Assembly: GCF_020514095.1 (NCBI RefSeq)
Contig: NZ_VTKY01000001.1
Location: 248,001 to 312,000 of the forward strand
Direction of reading: 5' to 3'
DNA length: 64,000 nt
Origin: Synechococcus sp. MU1643
GTDB taxonomy: Bacteria > Cyanobacteriota > Cyanobacteriia > PCC-6307 > Cyanobiaceae
Shown here: positions 44,304 to 52,058 of the stretch, piece by piece
How the letters are laid out: each line of letters opens with the position of its first letter
Numbering within the stretch: the first letter of the stretch is position 1
Position numbers and translations under genes: made by a program
The notes under the pieces: generated by a model
What the model was told of the DNA's origin: nothing
The model's input: the letters and a program-made list of their open reading frames with translations, nothing else
The model's database searches: none

Positions 44304-44695
44304 TTGAATTCCTCACACAGGAAAGCCCAAAATGGGCAATCTCATTTTGCTCTTCTGCTGTGTTGCTTGCTACTCGTTTAGTTCATTCTGGTGTAGCTTT
44401 CTATACATCTCGAAGTTCTTTTGATTCGCGATTTTCTTAGCACTTATCATCATTGATAGCGCTCTCTGTTGGCTGTCGGCCCTCTTGATTGGGATCAGAT
44501 GAGTTGCTAGCTTGTGCTTTTTGCTACTCCTGCAAGGTGGTTTTAGCTCTTGGTGAAGCAGTATTGTAGTTTTCTTGATTGCATACGATTTTGGCCGAGT
44601 CTTCCGAAAAGTTTCTTTCAGTAAGTAAGAAAAAGGGTTGTAAGAAATCAAAGTGCTCTAAGTGGAAGGGTGGAACATGCCGTTGCGGGCGTTAA
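44304..44695. other. Noncoding gap upstream of the second porin
   Basis: An open frame at 44370-44651 on the minus strand (MISYNPFSYLL...) lacks family character. I see a palindromic segment (CCCAAAATGGG) at about 44323, just ahead of the porin leader, and nothing else. Confidence 0.4.
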
Positions 44696-45271
44696 TTAGT
44701 CAACAGGCATGATGACTTGATTTTTTAATTCATCAATATAAATTTTTTGGCTCTTTCTAAGGTTGCTGATTGTTCTTGATACTGTCGATCTTGTTGATCC
44801 AATGATTTCAGCAATGCGCGCATGAGGAAGTGTGTGTTCCAGTAATAATCCTTCCGGTGTTCTCTTGCCTAGTCTGGTCATCAATAACTCAAAAAATTTC
44901 ATTAGTCGTCTTTCCACATTTGCTTCATGCCTCACTATATGTAGTTGAATCAACCAGTCCAGGATATCGTCGCTTTTATTGGAGTCTCTTTTATTTGTCG
45001 ATTCCACCAAATAAGTTGTGTCTGTTATGGCTTCTATTGTGATTTCTAGATCTCTGGGGTAGTTGAATTTAAAAGCATCTGCCCTGCATGCAAAAGCTAA
45101 AGTTATATCTTCTGTATTCTGGGATTGTTTGGCGGCAATCCTTATAACGCCCATCTTTACTGTTATTTCTATTTCCTCTCCTATGTTAGCTTTTTTTAAG
45201 CGAGCTGTTTCGGACGAATTCAGAGATATTGGCCCACCTCTTTTATCTCGATTGCTGTGCTGAGTATTCAT
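44696..45271 (-). CDS. Crp/Fnr-family transcription regulator
   Basis: The 191-residue protein has a weakly conserved sensing domain and a clear C-terminal winged helix (LPHARIAEIIGSTRSTVSRTISNLRKSQKI). It shares the general shape of the regulator at 35.0 kb but is far diverged. Its own AT-rich composition matches the island. Confidence 0.82.
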   Translation of the reverse strand: MNTQHSNRDKRGGPISLNSSETARLKKANIGEEIEITVKMGVIRIAAKQSQNTEDITLAFACRADAFKFNYPRDLEITIEAITDTTYLVESTNKRDSNKSDDILDWLIQLHIVRHEANVERRLMKFFELLMTRLGKRTPEGLLLEHTLPHARIAEIIGSTRSTVSRTISNLRKSQKIYIDELKNQVIMPVD

Positions 45272-45489
45272 TGACGCATTGACTTGTACTTTTTGTTACA
45301 TTGGCTAGTGCTTAATTATCTTGTTAATATTTTTTTGCTATGTATGAACAGGTATTGCAAGATTTCGTGCGCATTTGATGTCTTTTATAGCACGGTGTGG
45401 CTTTTTGATTTTGTCTCTTCTTGTAATTTTTGCTCTTTTTGAGGTCAGGTACGACACAATGCGTCGTCGCGATAAAGGCGCTGTGCCTG

Positions 45490-45669
45490 TTAATTCTCAA
45501 TCCACAGTATATTTTTGGTGTTAATATTTTGGAGTGATTCCATGTGCTCTTCCGTTAGGGCTTGCGCTGCCTTGTCCTCACCAGTGATAGAAAGGTGTGA
45601 TGCTCGTTGGTAGCACCATGCATTGATTTCTTGAAGCGTCTTGTTTCTGAGTTGATTGATTTTGTTCAT
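45490..45669 (-). CDS. Small hypothetical protein, 59 aa
   Basis: ATG at 45669 opens MNKINQLRNKTLQEINAWCY and continues with a polar helical region to NILWIEN. Coding-like composition; no family. Confidence 0.55.
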   Translation of the reverse strand: MNKINQLRNKTLQEINAWCYQRASHLSITGEDKAAQALTEEHMESLQNINTKNILWIEN

Positions 45670-46134
45670 TGGTTTTGAACCTCTGTTCTGATTATTTTTC
45701 TATTCCCCGATTGATTCCCGGCGGATTTAATTGCTTCTGCGTGTGTCATATGGTTTGTTTCGCCGTGATTATTCACCTTTCTTCTTTTGGTTGTTGCTTG
45801 TTGTTGCTGTTTGAGTCAACTCTTTTCCGCCAATTTCTCTATGTTATGAGAGCTGTTAACAATATCCGCATGAATTGTGTGTGGGAATGGTGTGTTCTTT
45901 CTGGGATCTTCTGTTTTTCGGCTTATGCAACAGAAAGTTGATTGGTTTTGATGGCTTCCGCTAATCCCTGTGCTTGTCTCCTTGCTTCTGCGAGGTGCAG
46001 ATGTCTCAGGCTTTTGTTCGCGACGGTCAGAGTTTCTTTTCAGAGGCTTGTGCCACTGGTCACCCCAATCATGAATCGTGCTGTGGCATGGCTCATGCAG
46101 CTTCACTTGCGCGGAGTGTGGTCGTCGGGTGATC
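45670..46134. other. Gap with no supported gene
   Basis: Frames on both strands exist but none has a domain, a good ribosome-binding site or coding-like composition. It marks the transition from the AT-rich island to GC-richer DNA. Confidence 0.4.
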
Positions 46135-46419
46135 TCAACCCCCTTTCGCTCGGGCTGGCCTGACCAGCATCGTCAGCCCAGACACAGTCACAACAATTGT
46201 CAGGCCTCCCAGCAGGATTGGGTACATGGGCTGAAGGTTGAGCCAGCCGAACTGTCCTGTGTGCAGCTTGAGCAGCCAGAAGGCGTCAATGTTCTGCTCC
46301 AGCAGCAGGCTGTAAAGGGAGCCGGTTCCAGCGGTGATTAGCAACGGTGCTGCGGCGATCGGCACCAGCCAGCGATGGATGCGCCGCGCCTGTCGGCTGG
46401 TTGTTCTTGAGGCTTTCAT
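46135..46419 (-). CDS. PepSY-associated membrane-helix protein
   Basis: The 94-residue protein has RRIHRWLVPIAAAPLLITAGTGSLYSLL, typical of the first helix of PepSY-associated TM proteins, then HTGQFGWLNLQPMYPILLGGLTIVVTVSG. It overlaps the DUF3721 gene by 4 bp. Confidence 0.7.
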   Translation of the reverse strand: MKASRTTSRQARRIHRWLVPIAAAPLLITAGTGSLYSLLLEQNIDAFWLLKLHTGQFGWLNLQPMYPILLGGLTIVVTVSGLTMLVRPARAKGG

Positions 46420-46637
46420 TGCTTTCGCAGCTGTTGGTGCAGTTCCCGTTCATCAGTGCAAGGCATCCAGCGACCGTTGTTCTCGTGAACGCTGCTACAA
46501 CCGATTTCATCTGCCCGCTGCTGGGCTTCGATTTCCGTTGTGTACATCCCCTTGCCGTGGGCCATTCCTGGCGTTTGGTTTACCATCAGGGCCAAAATCC
46601 CGAAGCTGAGAGTTGATAAATGGTGGATGGCGCGCAT
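46416..46637 (-). CDS. DUF3721-family small secreted protein
   Basis: A signal peptide precedes HGKGMYTTEIEAQQRADEIG and HENNGRWMPCTDERELHQQLR, the pattern I know as DUF3721 in marine cyanobacteria. One Cys in each half could bridge. Function unknown. Confidence 0.7.
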   Translation of the reverse strand: MRAIHHLSTLSFGILALMVNQTPGMAHGKGMYTTEIEAQQRADEIGCSSVHENNGRWMPCTDERELHQQLRKQ

Positions 46638-46641
46638 CGGT

Positions 46642-46827
46642 TCAGAAGCCTTCGCAGTGTTCGACGGCTTTGAGGTAGTTCATCTTGCCGCGAGCTGTGT
46701 CTCCCTCTGGATTGATGCTGGCCCGCATGGCGATTTGCGCATCGATGCAGCGGTTGTAGCGATGGGTTCTGACGGCTTGTGGAATCAGCAGAACCGCGAT
46801 GCTGAGCAGGCTGAGCCTGCTTACCAG
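46642..46827 (-). CDS. Small membrane/secreted protein with non-canonical start
   Basis: An open frame reads LVSRLSLLSIAVLLIPQAVR, then HRYNRCIDAQIAMRASINPE and ends KAVEHCEGF, which looks like a real secreted protein with two Cys. No ATG, GTG or TTG exists upstream in frame; CTG at 46827 is the only usable start. The stop lies 4 bp before the DUF3721 start, so the three small genes form one unit. Confidence 0.4.
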   Translation of the reverse strand: MVSRLSLLSIAVLLIPQAVRTHRYNRCIDAQIAMRASINPEGDTARGKMNYLKAVEHCEGF

Positions 46828-46966
46828 TCGCCAATACGGGGTAGGCGTGGGCTCGGACTATCTGGCGAGCTGTGAGCTTTTGTTGGCTGTGGTCAACCAT
46901 GCGTTTTTGTCTGGCTCCAGCGTATGGACAGCCTTACGCGTTGAATGAGCTCGAGCAACGTGGTTA

Positions 46967-47677
46967 TCAGCCAAAGCCCCGGCCCGCAGCATGGGAGGGT
47001 TCTCCCGCAATTCGAAACTCGATGTGATCCGTGGCGGGGTCGTAGAGGGTGTAGTGCTTCCCCCCGCCAATGCCGATCACGCTTCGTTTGGGCACATCCT
47101 GTTCGCTCTGCTGTTCACCGACATGGTCTTTGACGTGGGATTGGATCGATCCTCCGGAAAGCTCCAGTCGGAACTGACGCTGACATCGCGCCGTAAACAG
47201 TCGGTTCACATCCAGCCGAGTTAGCCGATCCAGCAGCACTAGGGCTGAAGTGTCTTCCGTCAGCCGGTCGCCGACGTCAGCGGAGCTGCCATGAATCAAT
47301 GCGCAGTCGAGTTCGATGAAGCCGAACTGCAGCGATGCCAGCCAGTTGAGATGGTCGGCGTCTACCGCAGCCAGAAGCTCTCCGACCGCCGCCTCGCCTT
47401 TCTCTGCTCTCAGGCTTTCAGCCTTGCGTTCGCCGCGGTAACCGCACTCCGCCAGAAGTTGCTCTTCCCACCAGCCATAGATGCACTCGGGCTGAAGATC
47501 AGCGCGCTTCGGCTGCCTCAGGCGCTCGAGCAGTGCATTGCACTTGCTTTCTGATCCGACTACATCACCGAGAACGAACAGGTTGGCGACACCCCGCTGT
47601 TGCTTCAACTCCTTCTGAATCTGCTCGTACAGATCCAGGTCTCCTTGGAGACCACTCACCAGGGCCCAGCGTTCCAT
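46967..47677 (-). CDS. Calcineurin-like phosphoesterase, degenerate
   Basis: The protein keeps the second metal motif (LFVLGDVVGSES) but the first, usually DxH, reads GLQGD, so one metal site may be lost. CALIHGSSADVGD could supply a later His. It starts 1 bp into the previous gene's stop and is the last of the leftward trio. Confidence 0.6.
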   Translation of the reverse strand: MERWALVSGLQGDLDLYEQIQKELKQQRGVANLFVLGDVVGSESKCNALLERLRQPKRADLQPECIYGWWEEQLLAECGYRGERKAESLRAEKGEAAVGELLAAVDADHLNWLASLQFGFIELDCALIHGSSADVGDRLTEDTSALVLLDRLTRLDVNRLFTARCQRQFRLELSGGSIQSHVKDHVGEQQSEQDVPKRSVIGIGGGKHYTLYDPATDHIEFRIAGEPSHAAGRGFG

Positions 47678-48492
47678 CAGCGCTCACACACATGGCTGGC
47701 ATCTTCAGCCCGCTCGGCGTATTCGAAGCCGTGGCTGAGCCTCCAGGCAAACACCTCAGGTAAGCCCGCATCAACGATCGCTCGACAGGTTTTGGCGACG
47801 TCGTAGTCGACCTCACGAATCGTCACCTCTCCGGTGTTGTCGTTATGGATGACGTAAGTTGCTTTGGTGCTGCCATGACGCGGTTCTCCCACGGAACCAG
47901 CGTTAACGATCCGCCGCATTGGCAGTTCCAGCTCCTGCTCGGTTGGTGCACCTTGATCGCGTTGTTGCACCTTCACCCGAATGGACCCCTGCCGTAGTTC
48001 GCGCACATAGGGCTGGTGTGTGTGGCCGCAGAACAAGGTTTCCGCCCCTGCTGTTTCCACCCGCTCAAGGGCCGCAAAAGCGTTCATGTCAGGCAACAGA
48101 TATTCGTGCTGACTGTTCGGACTGCCATGTACAAACAGCAGCTTGTCGCGCCGCAGGGTCATCGGAAGTTCAGCCAGAAAGGCCTTGTTCTCCTCCGTCA
48201 GCAGCTCGGCTGTCCAGTGATGGGCGCGATGGCCTCGTCGTTCCGCCAGCTGGGAGGGATAGCTGCATTCACAGGCGTTCAGGCCGTCAATGATGTCCTC
48301 GTCCCAGCACCCCTGGCAAGTGGGAATCTCACGCTGACGCACTAGCTCCACCACTTCATTGGGCTGGGGGCCATAGCCGAGAAGGTCGCCAAGGCAGGTG
48401 ATGGTTTGGATGCCCTGGGAGTCGATGTCGTCGAGCACGGCCTCCACGGCAGCAAGGTTGGCGTGCAAACAGGAGATGACGGCTTGGTTCAT
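47677..48492 (-). CDS. Calcineurin-like phosphoesterase (YfcE-type)
   Basis: GDxxGYGP (CLGDLLGYGPQP), FVHGSPNS and FCGHTHQPYV motifs place this in the YfcE/DUF2437-like phosphoesterases. The first motif reads SCLHANLAAVEAV, with Cys in place of the usual Asp of DxH. It lies 5 bp after the CobW-like gene. Confidence 0.75.
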   Translation of the reverse strand: MNQAVISCLHANLAAVEAVLDDIDSQGIQTITCLGDLLGYGPQPNEVVELVRQREIPTCQGCWDEDIIDGLNACECSYPSQLAERRGHRAHHWTAELLTEENKAFLAELPMTLRRDKLLFVHGSPNSQHEYLLPDMNAFAALERVETAGAETLFCGHTHQPYVRELRQGSIRVKVQQRDQGAPTEQELELPMRRIVNAGSVGEPRHGSTKATYVIHNDNTGEVTIREVDYDVAKTCRAIVDAGLPEVFAWRLSHGFEYAERAEDASHVCER

Positions 48493-48497
48493 GTCAA

Positions 48498-49277
48498 TCA
48501 GCCTCGCGATGTGGGTTGTTGTTGCTGGAGCTGTTGTTGCTGCATGGCGAGCACGTCATCCGCGAGAAGACAGTCGTTGATGGTGGCTTGAATGCCTTCA
48601 GGGTTGAGTGCCTTTCCCTGAACAACGAGCTCTGAGGTTCGACTGGGGCGACCTTGTGGGGGTGCTGTGGTGTCTAGGGGCAGGAACTGGGATGACTCCT
48701 GGCTCACCATCCAATTGCAGAAAAATGCCCGCCCGTCGGGAAGATTCATCAGGCCTTTGGCGCGGTACACATCGCCGTAGGCACCGTTGACGAGTTCAAA
48801 CCAGAAGCTGCTCAGGCTGTTGGGATCCCAGACAAAGCCCGAAAGGGAGTTGTGCCAGGCCTCGAGCTTTCTGAACTCCAAGGTGTCATTTGAGGGCAAT
48901 TCAGGGTCTCGCCCGAAGTGCAGGAATTGGTCGGGTTGCAGCTGCAAGGCCTCCAGCTTGGAACGAACGTCGTCTCCGAGCCCTTTGACGCCCTCCTGGT
49001 TGGGGGGATGGAACTGCTGCACTTCAATCAGGGTCAGCCCATCGTTTGCCTGCTTCAGATCTGTCGTGCCGGCTGTCGCCGCCTCTTCAAGTCTGGGCAC
49101 CTGGTCCTTAAGCCAGGCCAGGTCGATTCCGCTGTCTGCCCCCTGCTCGAGCCCTGCCTCCTTGTTTCCCTCCAGCCGCAGATAGGCGCAGGGGCCTTGA
49201 TGCTGCTGAAGCCTTTGGAGCGCCCAGGTTGTTTTCCCGCACCCCGGAGGACCTGAAATCAGGCACACCTGGCCCAT
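48498..49277 (-). CDS. CobW/COG0523-like P-loop protein
   Basis: The P-loop is GPPGCGKTT (residues 9-17). A CobW-like C-terminal region is suggested by SSFWFELVNGAYGDVYRAKGLMNLPDGRAFFCNW. The metal-binding GCxCC motif of COG0523 metallochaperones is absent. The C-terminus is Gln-rich. A strong Zur/Fur-type palindrome sits 19 bp upstream, so it is probably zinc-regulated and heads a three-gene unit. Confidence 0.7.
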   Translation of the reverse strand: MGQVCLISGPPGCGKTTWALQRLQQHQGPCAYLRLEGNKEAGLEQGADSGIDLAWLKDQVPRLEEAATAGTTDLKQANDGLTLIEVQQFHPPNQEGVKGLGDDVRSKLEALQLQPDQFLHFGRDPELPSNDTLEFRKLEAWHNSLSGFVWDPNSLSSFWFELVNGAYGDVYRAKGLMNLPDGRAFFCNWMVSQESSQFLPLDTTAPPQGRPSRTSELVVQGKALNPEGIQATINDCLLADDVLAMQQQQLQQQQPTSRG

Positions 49278-49295
49278 CGCAATCTCCTCGAAGTT

Positions 49296-49310
49296 CGAGA
49301 ATCATTCTCA
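49296..49310. promoter_or_regulatory. Zur/Fur-type operator
   Basis: CGAGAATCATTCTCA contains the perfect 6-1-6 palindrome GAGAAT-C-ATTCTC, matching the box before znuA in the right half. Zur is preferred because the next gene is of the COG0523 class. Confidence 0.75.
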
Positions 49311-49427
49311 TTATGAGCCGTCGTCGCTGCCCTGTCTCGTCCTCTTCGTGCCTTTGGAAGCTTGGTATCGCTTGCTATGGCGCCACCTGCTTCTCTCGCT
49401 AGTGTCATCGGAACTCGGTTTTGATTT

Positions 49428-49697
49428 ATGCAGGCCTTGGAGTTCCTCGCCTTGGTGCTGGTGAACTTGGCTCTGGCGGTTTACCTGGTTGAAAAGGGAT
49501 ACAAGTTCTGGAAAGAGAAGCGCCGGCTGAAGCGACTCGTCAATCAGCATCCCGAAATGCAGGGTGTTCATCCCGATGAGGATGGGCTGTTTGTTTTTGA
49601 GAGCGATGATTCGCTCAAGTTGCTCGTGCTGGAGAACGATCAGCCCGGTGCCGATGAACCCTTTTACGTCAGAGAAGAGGATCTCGAAGAGGAGTGA
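49428..49697 (+). CDS. Small membrane protein with acidic tail
   Basis: One N-terminal helix (FLALVLVNLALAVYLV), a basic stretch (KFWKEKRRLKRLV), and a long acidic tail ending REEDLEEE. It overlaps the next gene by 4 bp. Confidence 0.65.
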   Translation: MQALEFLALVLVNLALAVYLVEKGYKFWKEKRRLKRLVNQHPEMQGVHPDEDGLFVFESDDSLKLLVLENDQPGADEPFYVREEDLEEE

Positions 49698-49882
49698 ATG
49701 GATTGGTGCAGGAATGGAACGATGAATTCATCACCCAGGCTCAGCATGAGCTCAGGGGGATGGTTGCTGACTGGAAATATGACTACGGCGTGAGTGACAG
49801 AGATTGTTCGGCCATGTTGCTTTGGATGCTGATCAGGCTCAATCCCGATGCCAAGATTGACGAACGCCTGTTGGATCGATGA
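49694..49882 (+). CDS. Small hypothetical protein
   Basis: GTG at 49694 gives 62 residues (MNGLVQEWNDEFITQAQ) with an amphipathic helical pattern. Coupled to the previous gene through GTGA. Confidence 0.6.
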   Translation: MNGLVQEWNDEFITQAQHELRGMVADWKYDYGVSDRDCSAMLLWMLIRLNPDAKIDERLLDR

Positions 49883-49970
49883 GCTGACTGCTGGCTAGGT
49901 GCAATCACTGATACCGTTAGGTTCCAGAAGATACACAATGAACGAATAACTCCCCATCCCCAGCTCAGAA

Positions 49971-50026
49971 CAGGGGGGGGAACTGCCTAGAAAAGGGGAT
50001 GTATTGGGACCCCCCCCCTCTTTTTT
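49971..50026 (+). terminator. G/C-run terminator
   Basis: A run of eight G (49973-49980) can pair with nine C (50010-50018), followed by TCTTTTTT. Unusual homopolymer stem, but terminator-like. Confidence 0.6.
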
Positions 50027-50074
50027 GTGACCTGCCTGCAGTGTGTTGGTCCGGCGCTAGATCTGGTGTCTTGC

Positions 50075-50312
50075 TACAAAAAGCCCGCCGAAGTGGCGGG
50101 CAGGGTGATGGGGGCTCCAAATGTAACGACCATGGCCACTATATGAAGCGTTTGTCTGTGATCAAGGGCGCTGCATAAGTGATATCGATCTCCTAGATCT
50201 GGGGCTGGATAAGTAATTTCAGGCCATCGCATCAACATCTGGTGCTATCGGCTGGGTGATGGGGATTGCCCCGGCTTCATGATTCGCTCCATGGCTGGAG
50301 CGAATTTTTTTG
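50075..50312 (+). ncRNA. Family 2 structured element, copy 1
   Basis: The segment starts GCTACAAAAAGCCC, holds a leftward-facing CCCGCC/GGCGGG stem, two GGGTGATGGG motifs, GGGTGATGGGGATTGC at 50254-50269, and ends in a rightward terminator (CGCTCCA/TGGAGCG plus seven T). It matches 61.2 kb block by block. No ORF is shared, which suggests an RNA. Confidence 0.55.
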
Positions 50313-50447
50313 TCATCGATTTGAGCAGTGTTTGTGTTCCACCTCAGGCACGTTGCGGCTCAGGTAGAGGGCGTTGCTGAGCCCCATTGCAACGGCGCAC
50401 CCGGCTGGTTCGCAGACCCGATACAGGTGATTGCCGATCGATTCCAC
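50313..50447 (-). CDS. Possible 44-aa protein or remnant
   Basis: The frame reads coding-like (NHLYRVCEPAGCAVAMGLSN to VEHKHCSNR). The in-frame GTG at 50447 is the only start; upstream coding-like residues suggest a lost N-terminus. Confidence 0.3.
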   Translation of the reverse strand: MESIGNHLYRVCEPAGCAVAMGLSNALYLSRNVPEVEHKHCSNR

Positions 50448-50492
50448 GGTTCCGTTGCCTTGAACGGAGTAGGGGCAGGCGCAGGGTCTCGG

Positions 50493-50803
50493 TCATGGGA
50501 TCTCACTTGAAACTGGAGCCCTTCTACGGATTCGTGATTGGACTGGGCTGCGACAACCGACACGGGCTTGACTTTCTTTGTGTGTCTCAGCATTCCTTAA
50601 GAATTGCGCTCCCGTGTCCTCGAGGCCCCAGGTGTCTGGCAAATGGCTTGCCCTGAGGCGATCGAGGTGGTTGCGCGTCTCCAGATCCGGCATGCGCATC
50701 ACCCGTTGCATCAGGTTCTGCCGATGGGCGTAGATCCCTTTGCGTCTCCTAGCGGTTCGATCAGCAGATCGAGCAGTTGAGCTTTCGCAGTTGTGTTGGT
50801 CAT
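50493..50803 (-). pseudogene. Frameshifted small gene
   Basis: ATG 50803 opens MTNTTAKAQLLDLLIEPLGD and stops at 50711; the continuation reads on in another frame as HRQNLMQRVMRMPDLETRN and ASHLPDTWGLEDTGAQFLRN. A single indel would join them. Confidence 0.35.
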
Positions 50804-50930
50804 GCTCTTGGGTTGTCCACACATCACCCACTCGAGGGGGTGTGGTCGCGGATCCAAGGCGATGTCTACCTTATTCGAGGGGACGTCGTCTCATTACTCC
50901 CTCTAACGTGGCATGTCTTCTAGGGTTCCG

Positions 50931-51350
50931 ATGAAGGTTCTGCAATCCGTTCTGGCGTTGCTCTTGGTGCTGGGGCTGGGTTGTGCAGCAACCTCAACGG
51001 TGTCTGCTGCAACGATTGAGGAGTCGGCCAGTGTTGATCTGATTGCCACGCTGGAAAAGGCTCGGGATGTGCGCGAGCAGGCAGACCTCAAGATTCGGGA
51101 AAACCTGAAATTGATGGCGTCGAGTTGTCTGTATATGAGTGATTCGTTGAAGGAGTTGATGGCTCTGGAGAATCAATTTGAAGACCGCCAGATCGAAGAT
51201 TTCACCGTGGGAATGGCGGACGCGGTTGAGCTGGAATTGCTCGATGAGGAGTCACGCAAGATCAAAGCGCTTTACCGCAGATCCCATTGTGATGATCCGA
51301 TCATCCTGCGGGAGCAACTTCGGCAGGCTGATCAAAAGCGCAATGCCTGA
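50931..51350 (+). CDS. Secreted helical protein
   Basis: ATG 50931 gives a signal peptide (MKVLQSVLALLLVLGLGC, possibly a lipobox at LGLGC) followed by a helical charged domain with two Cys. No family. A strong hairpin follows the stop. Confidence 0.65.
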   Translation: MKVLQSVLALLLVLGLGCAATSTVSAATIEESASVDLIATLEKARDVREQADLKIRENLKLMASSCLYMSDSLKELMALENQFEDRQIEDFTVGMADAVELELLDEESRKIKALYRRSHCDDPIILREQLRQADQKRNA

Positions 51351-51359
51351 TTCGGCAGC

Positions 51360-51397
51360 AGACCCCCGGTCCCTGTGACGGAGGGGGCCGGGGGTCT
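51360..51397 (+). terminator. Strong hairpin after secreted protein
   Basis: A perfect 9-bp stem GACCCCCGG (51361-51369) with CCGGGGGTC (51388-51396). There is no T run, so termination is only probable. Confidence 0.5.
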
Positions 51398-51499
51398 GTG
51401 CCTGAACGGTGTTGTTCAGGGTTGACGTGGCCGTCCCGTTCCGATGAACAGGCGGCCTAAATCGCTCGTTTGTGCATGACGCAATCCATCAGGTGTGGC

Positions 51500-51664
51500 T
51501 GAGGAAGGTCGAAGCGACTGGCTTATGGCGCCTGGGGCCATGTTCCAATGGGTCGGGTGATGGGAGCTCCTTAGGGCACCTGGTACGGTGCAGATGGATT
51601 GCCGATCGGCCTGGCCTTTCGCACAAGGCCTGTCGAAGGGTGCACCCAACAAGAGGTGTGAAAA
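51500..51664 (+). repeat. Family 4 element, copy 1 (upstream part)
   Basis: Shares CC-purine-GGGCCATG, GGGCACCT and ACGGTGC blocks with the minus strand near 63.4-63.3 kb. GCACC/GGTGC forms a small hairpin in both. It directly precedes a small ORF with RBS AAGAGG. Confidence 0.55.
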
Positions 51665-51856
51665 ATGTTGGAGCAGGGGCCTGAAAGTCAGCTTGCTTCT
51701 GACGTCTGCTCGGTTGGACCGTCGTCTCGCATGGACGCCTCCGATCTCGATGCACACAGTCTTGGGGCTGGGTTAGGCCCTGGCAATCCGCACGAACACG
51801 CATTGCCTTTCAGTGGAGAACCAGCTGAAAGTGGTGTTGGTGTGGGTGCGATCTGA
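51665..51856 (+). CDS. Family 4 small protein, copy 1
   Basis: ATG 51665, 8 bp after AAGAGG, opens a 63-aa frame (MLEQGPESQLASDVCSVG). Over about 130 bp it aligns without gaps to the minus strand at 63281-63153, sharing SDLD, GPxSQ and a Cys. Gapless alignment across frames supports coding. Function unknown. Confidence 0.5.
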   Translation: MLEQGPESQLASDVCSVGPSSRMDASDLDAHSLGAGLGPGNPHEHALPFSGEPAESGVGVGAI

Positions 51857-51900
51857 TTAACCTGACCCATCATGTGTGGCTGATAACCATTCCCTTCGGC

Positions 51901-52047
51901 ATGCCTGAGCCTTCGGATGGTCTGCTTAACAAGTCGGTGTCATCCACCCGATTGCGCGCCTGGTTGAACACCCGCCTGCGCCAGCTCGCAGTGGGGCAGC
52001 GGATCCAGGATGCGCGGGCCTTACGCAGCGAATTTCTGGTGGAGTGA
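51901..52047 (+). CDS. Small basic protein, 48 aa
   Basis: ATG 51901 opens MPEPSDGLLNKSVSSTRLRA and runs to RALRSEFLVE, basic and helical. No family recognised. It ends 12 bp before the convergent GNAT gene. Confidence 0.5.
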   Translation: MPEPSDGLLNKSVSSTRLRAWLNTRLRQLAVGQRIQDARALRSEFLVE

Positions 52048-52058
52048 TCCTTCAGCGT

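Noticed and set aside
45816-46106. 96-aa minus-strand frame beside the PepSY gene
   Set aside because: Ser/Arg/Gln-rich and without hydrophobic core; likely a chance frame.
46902-47030. 42-aa plus-strand frame (MRFCLAPAYGQ...)
   Set aside because: Half of it is antisense to the phosphoesterase gene and no ribosome-binding site is seen.
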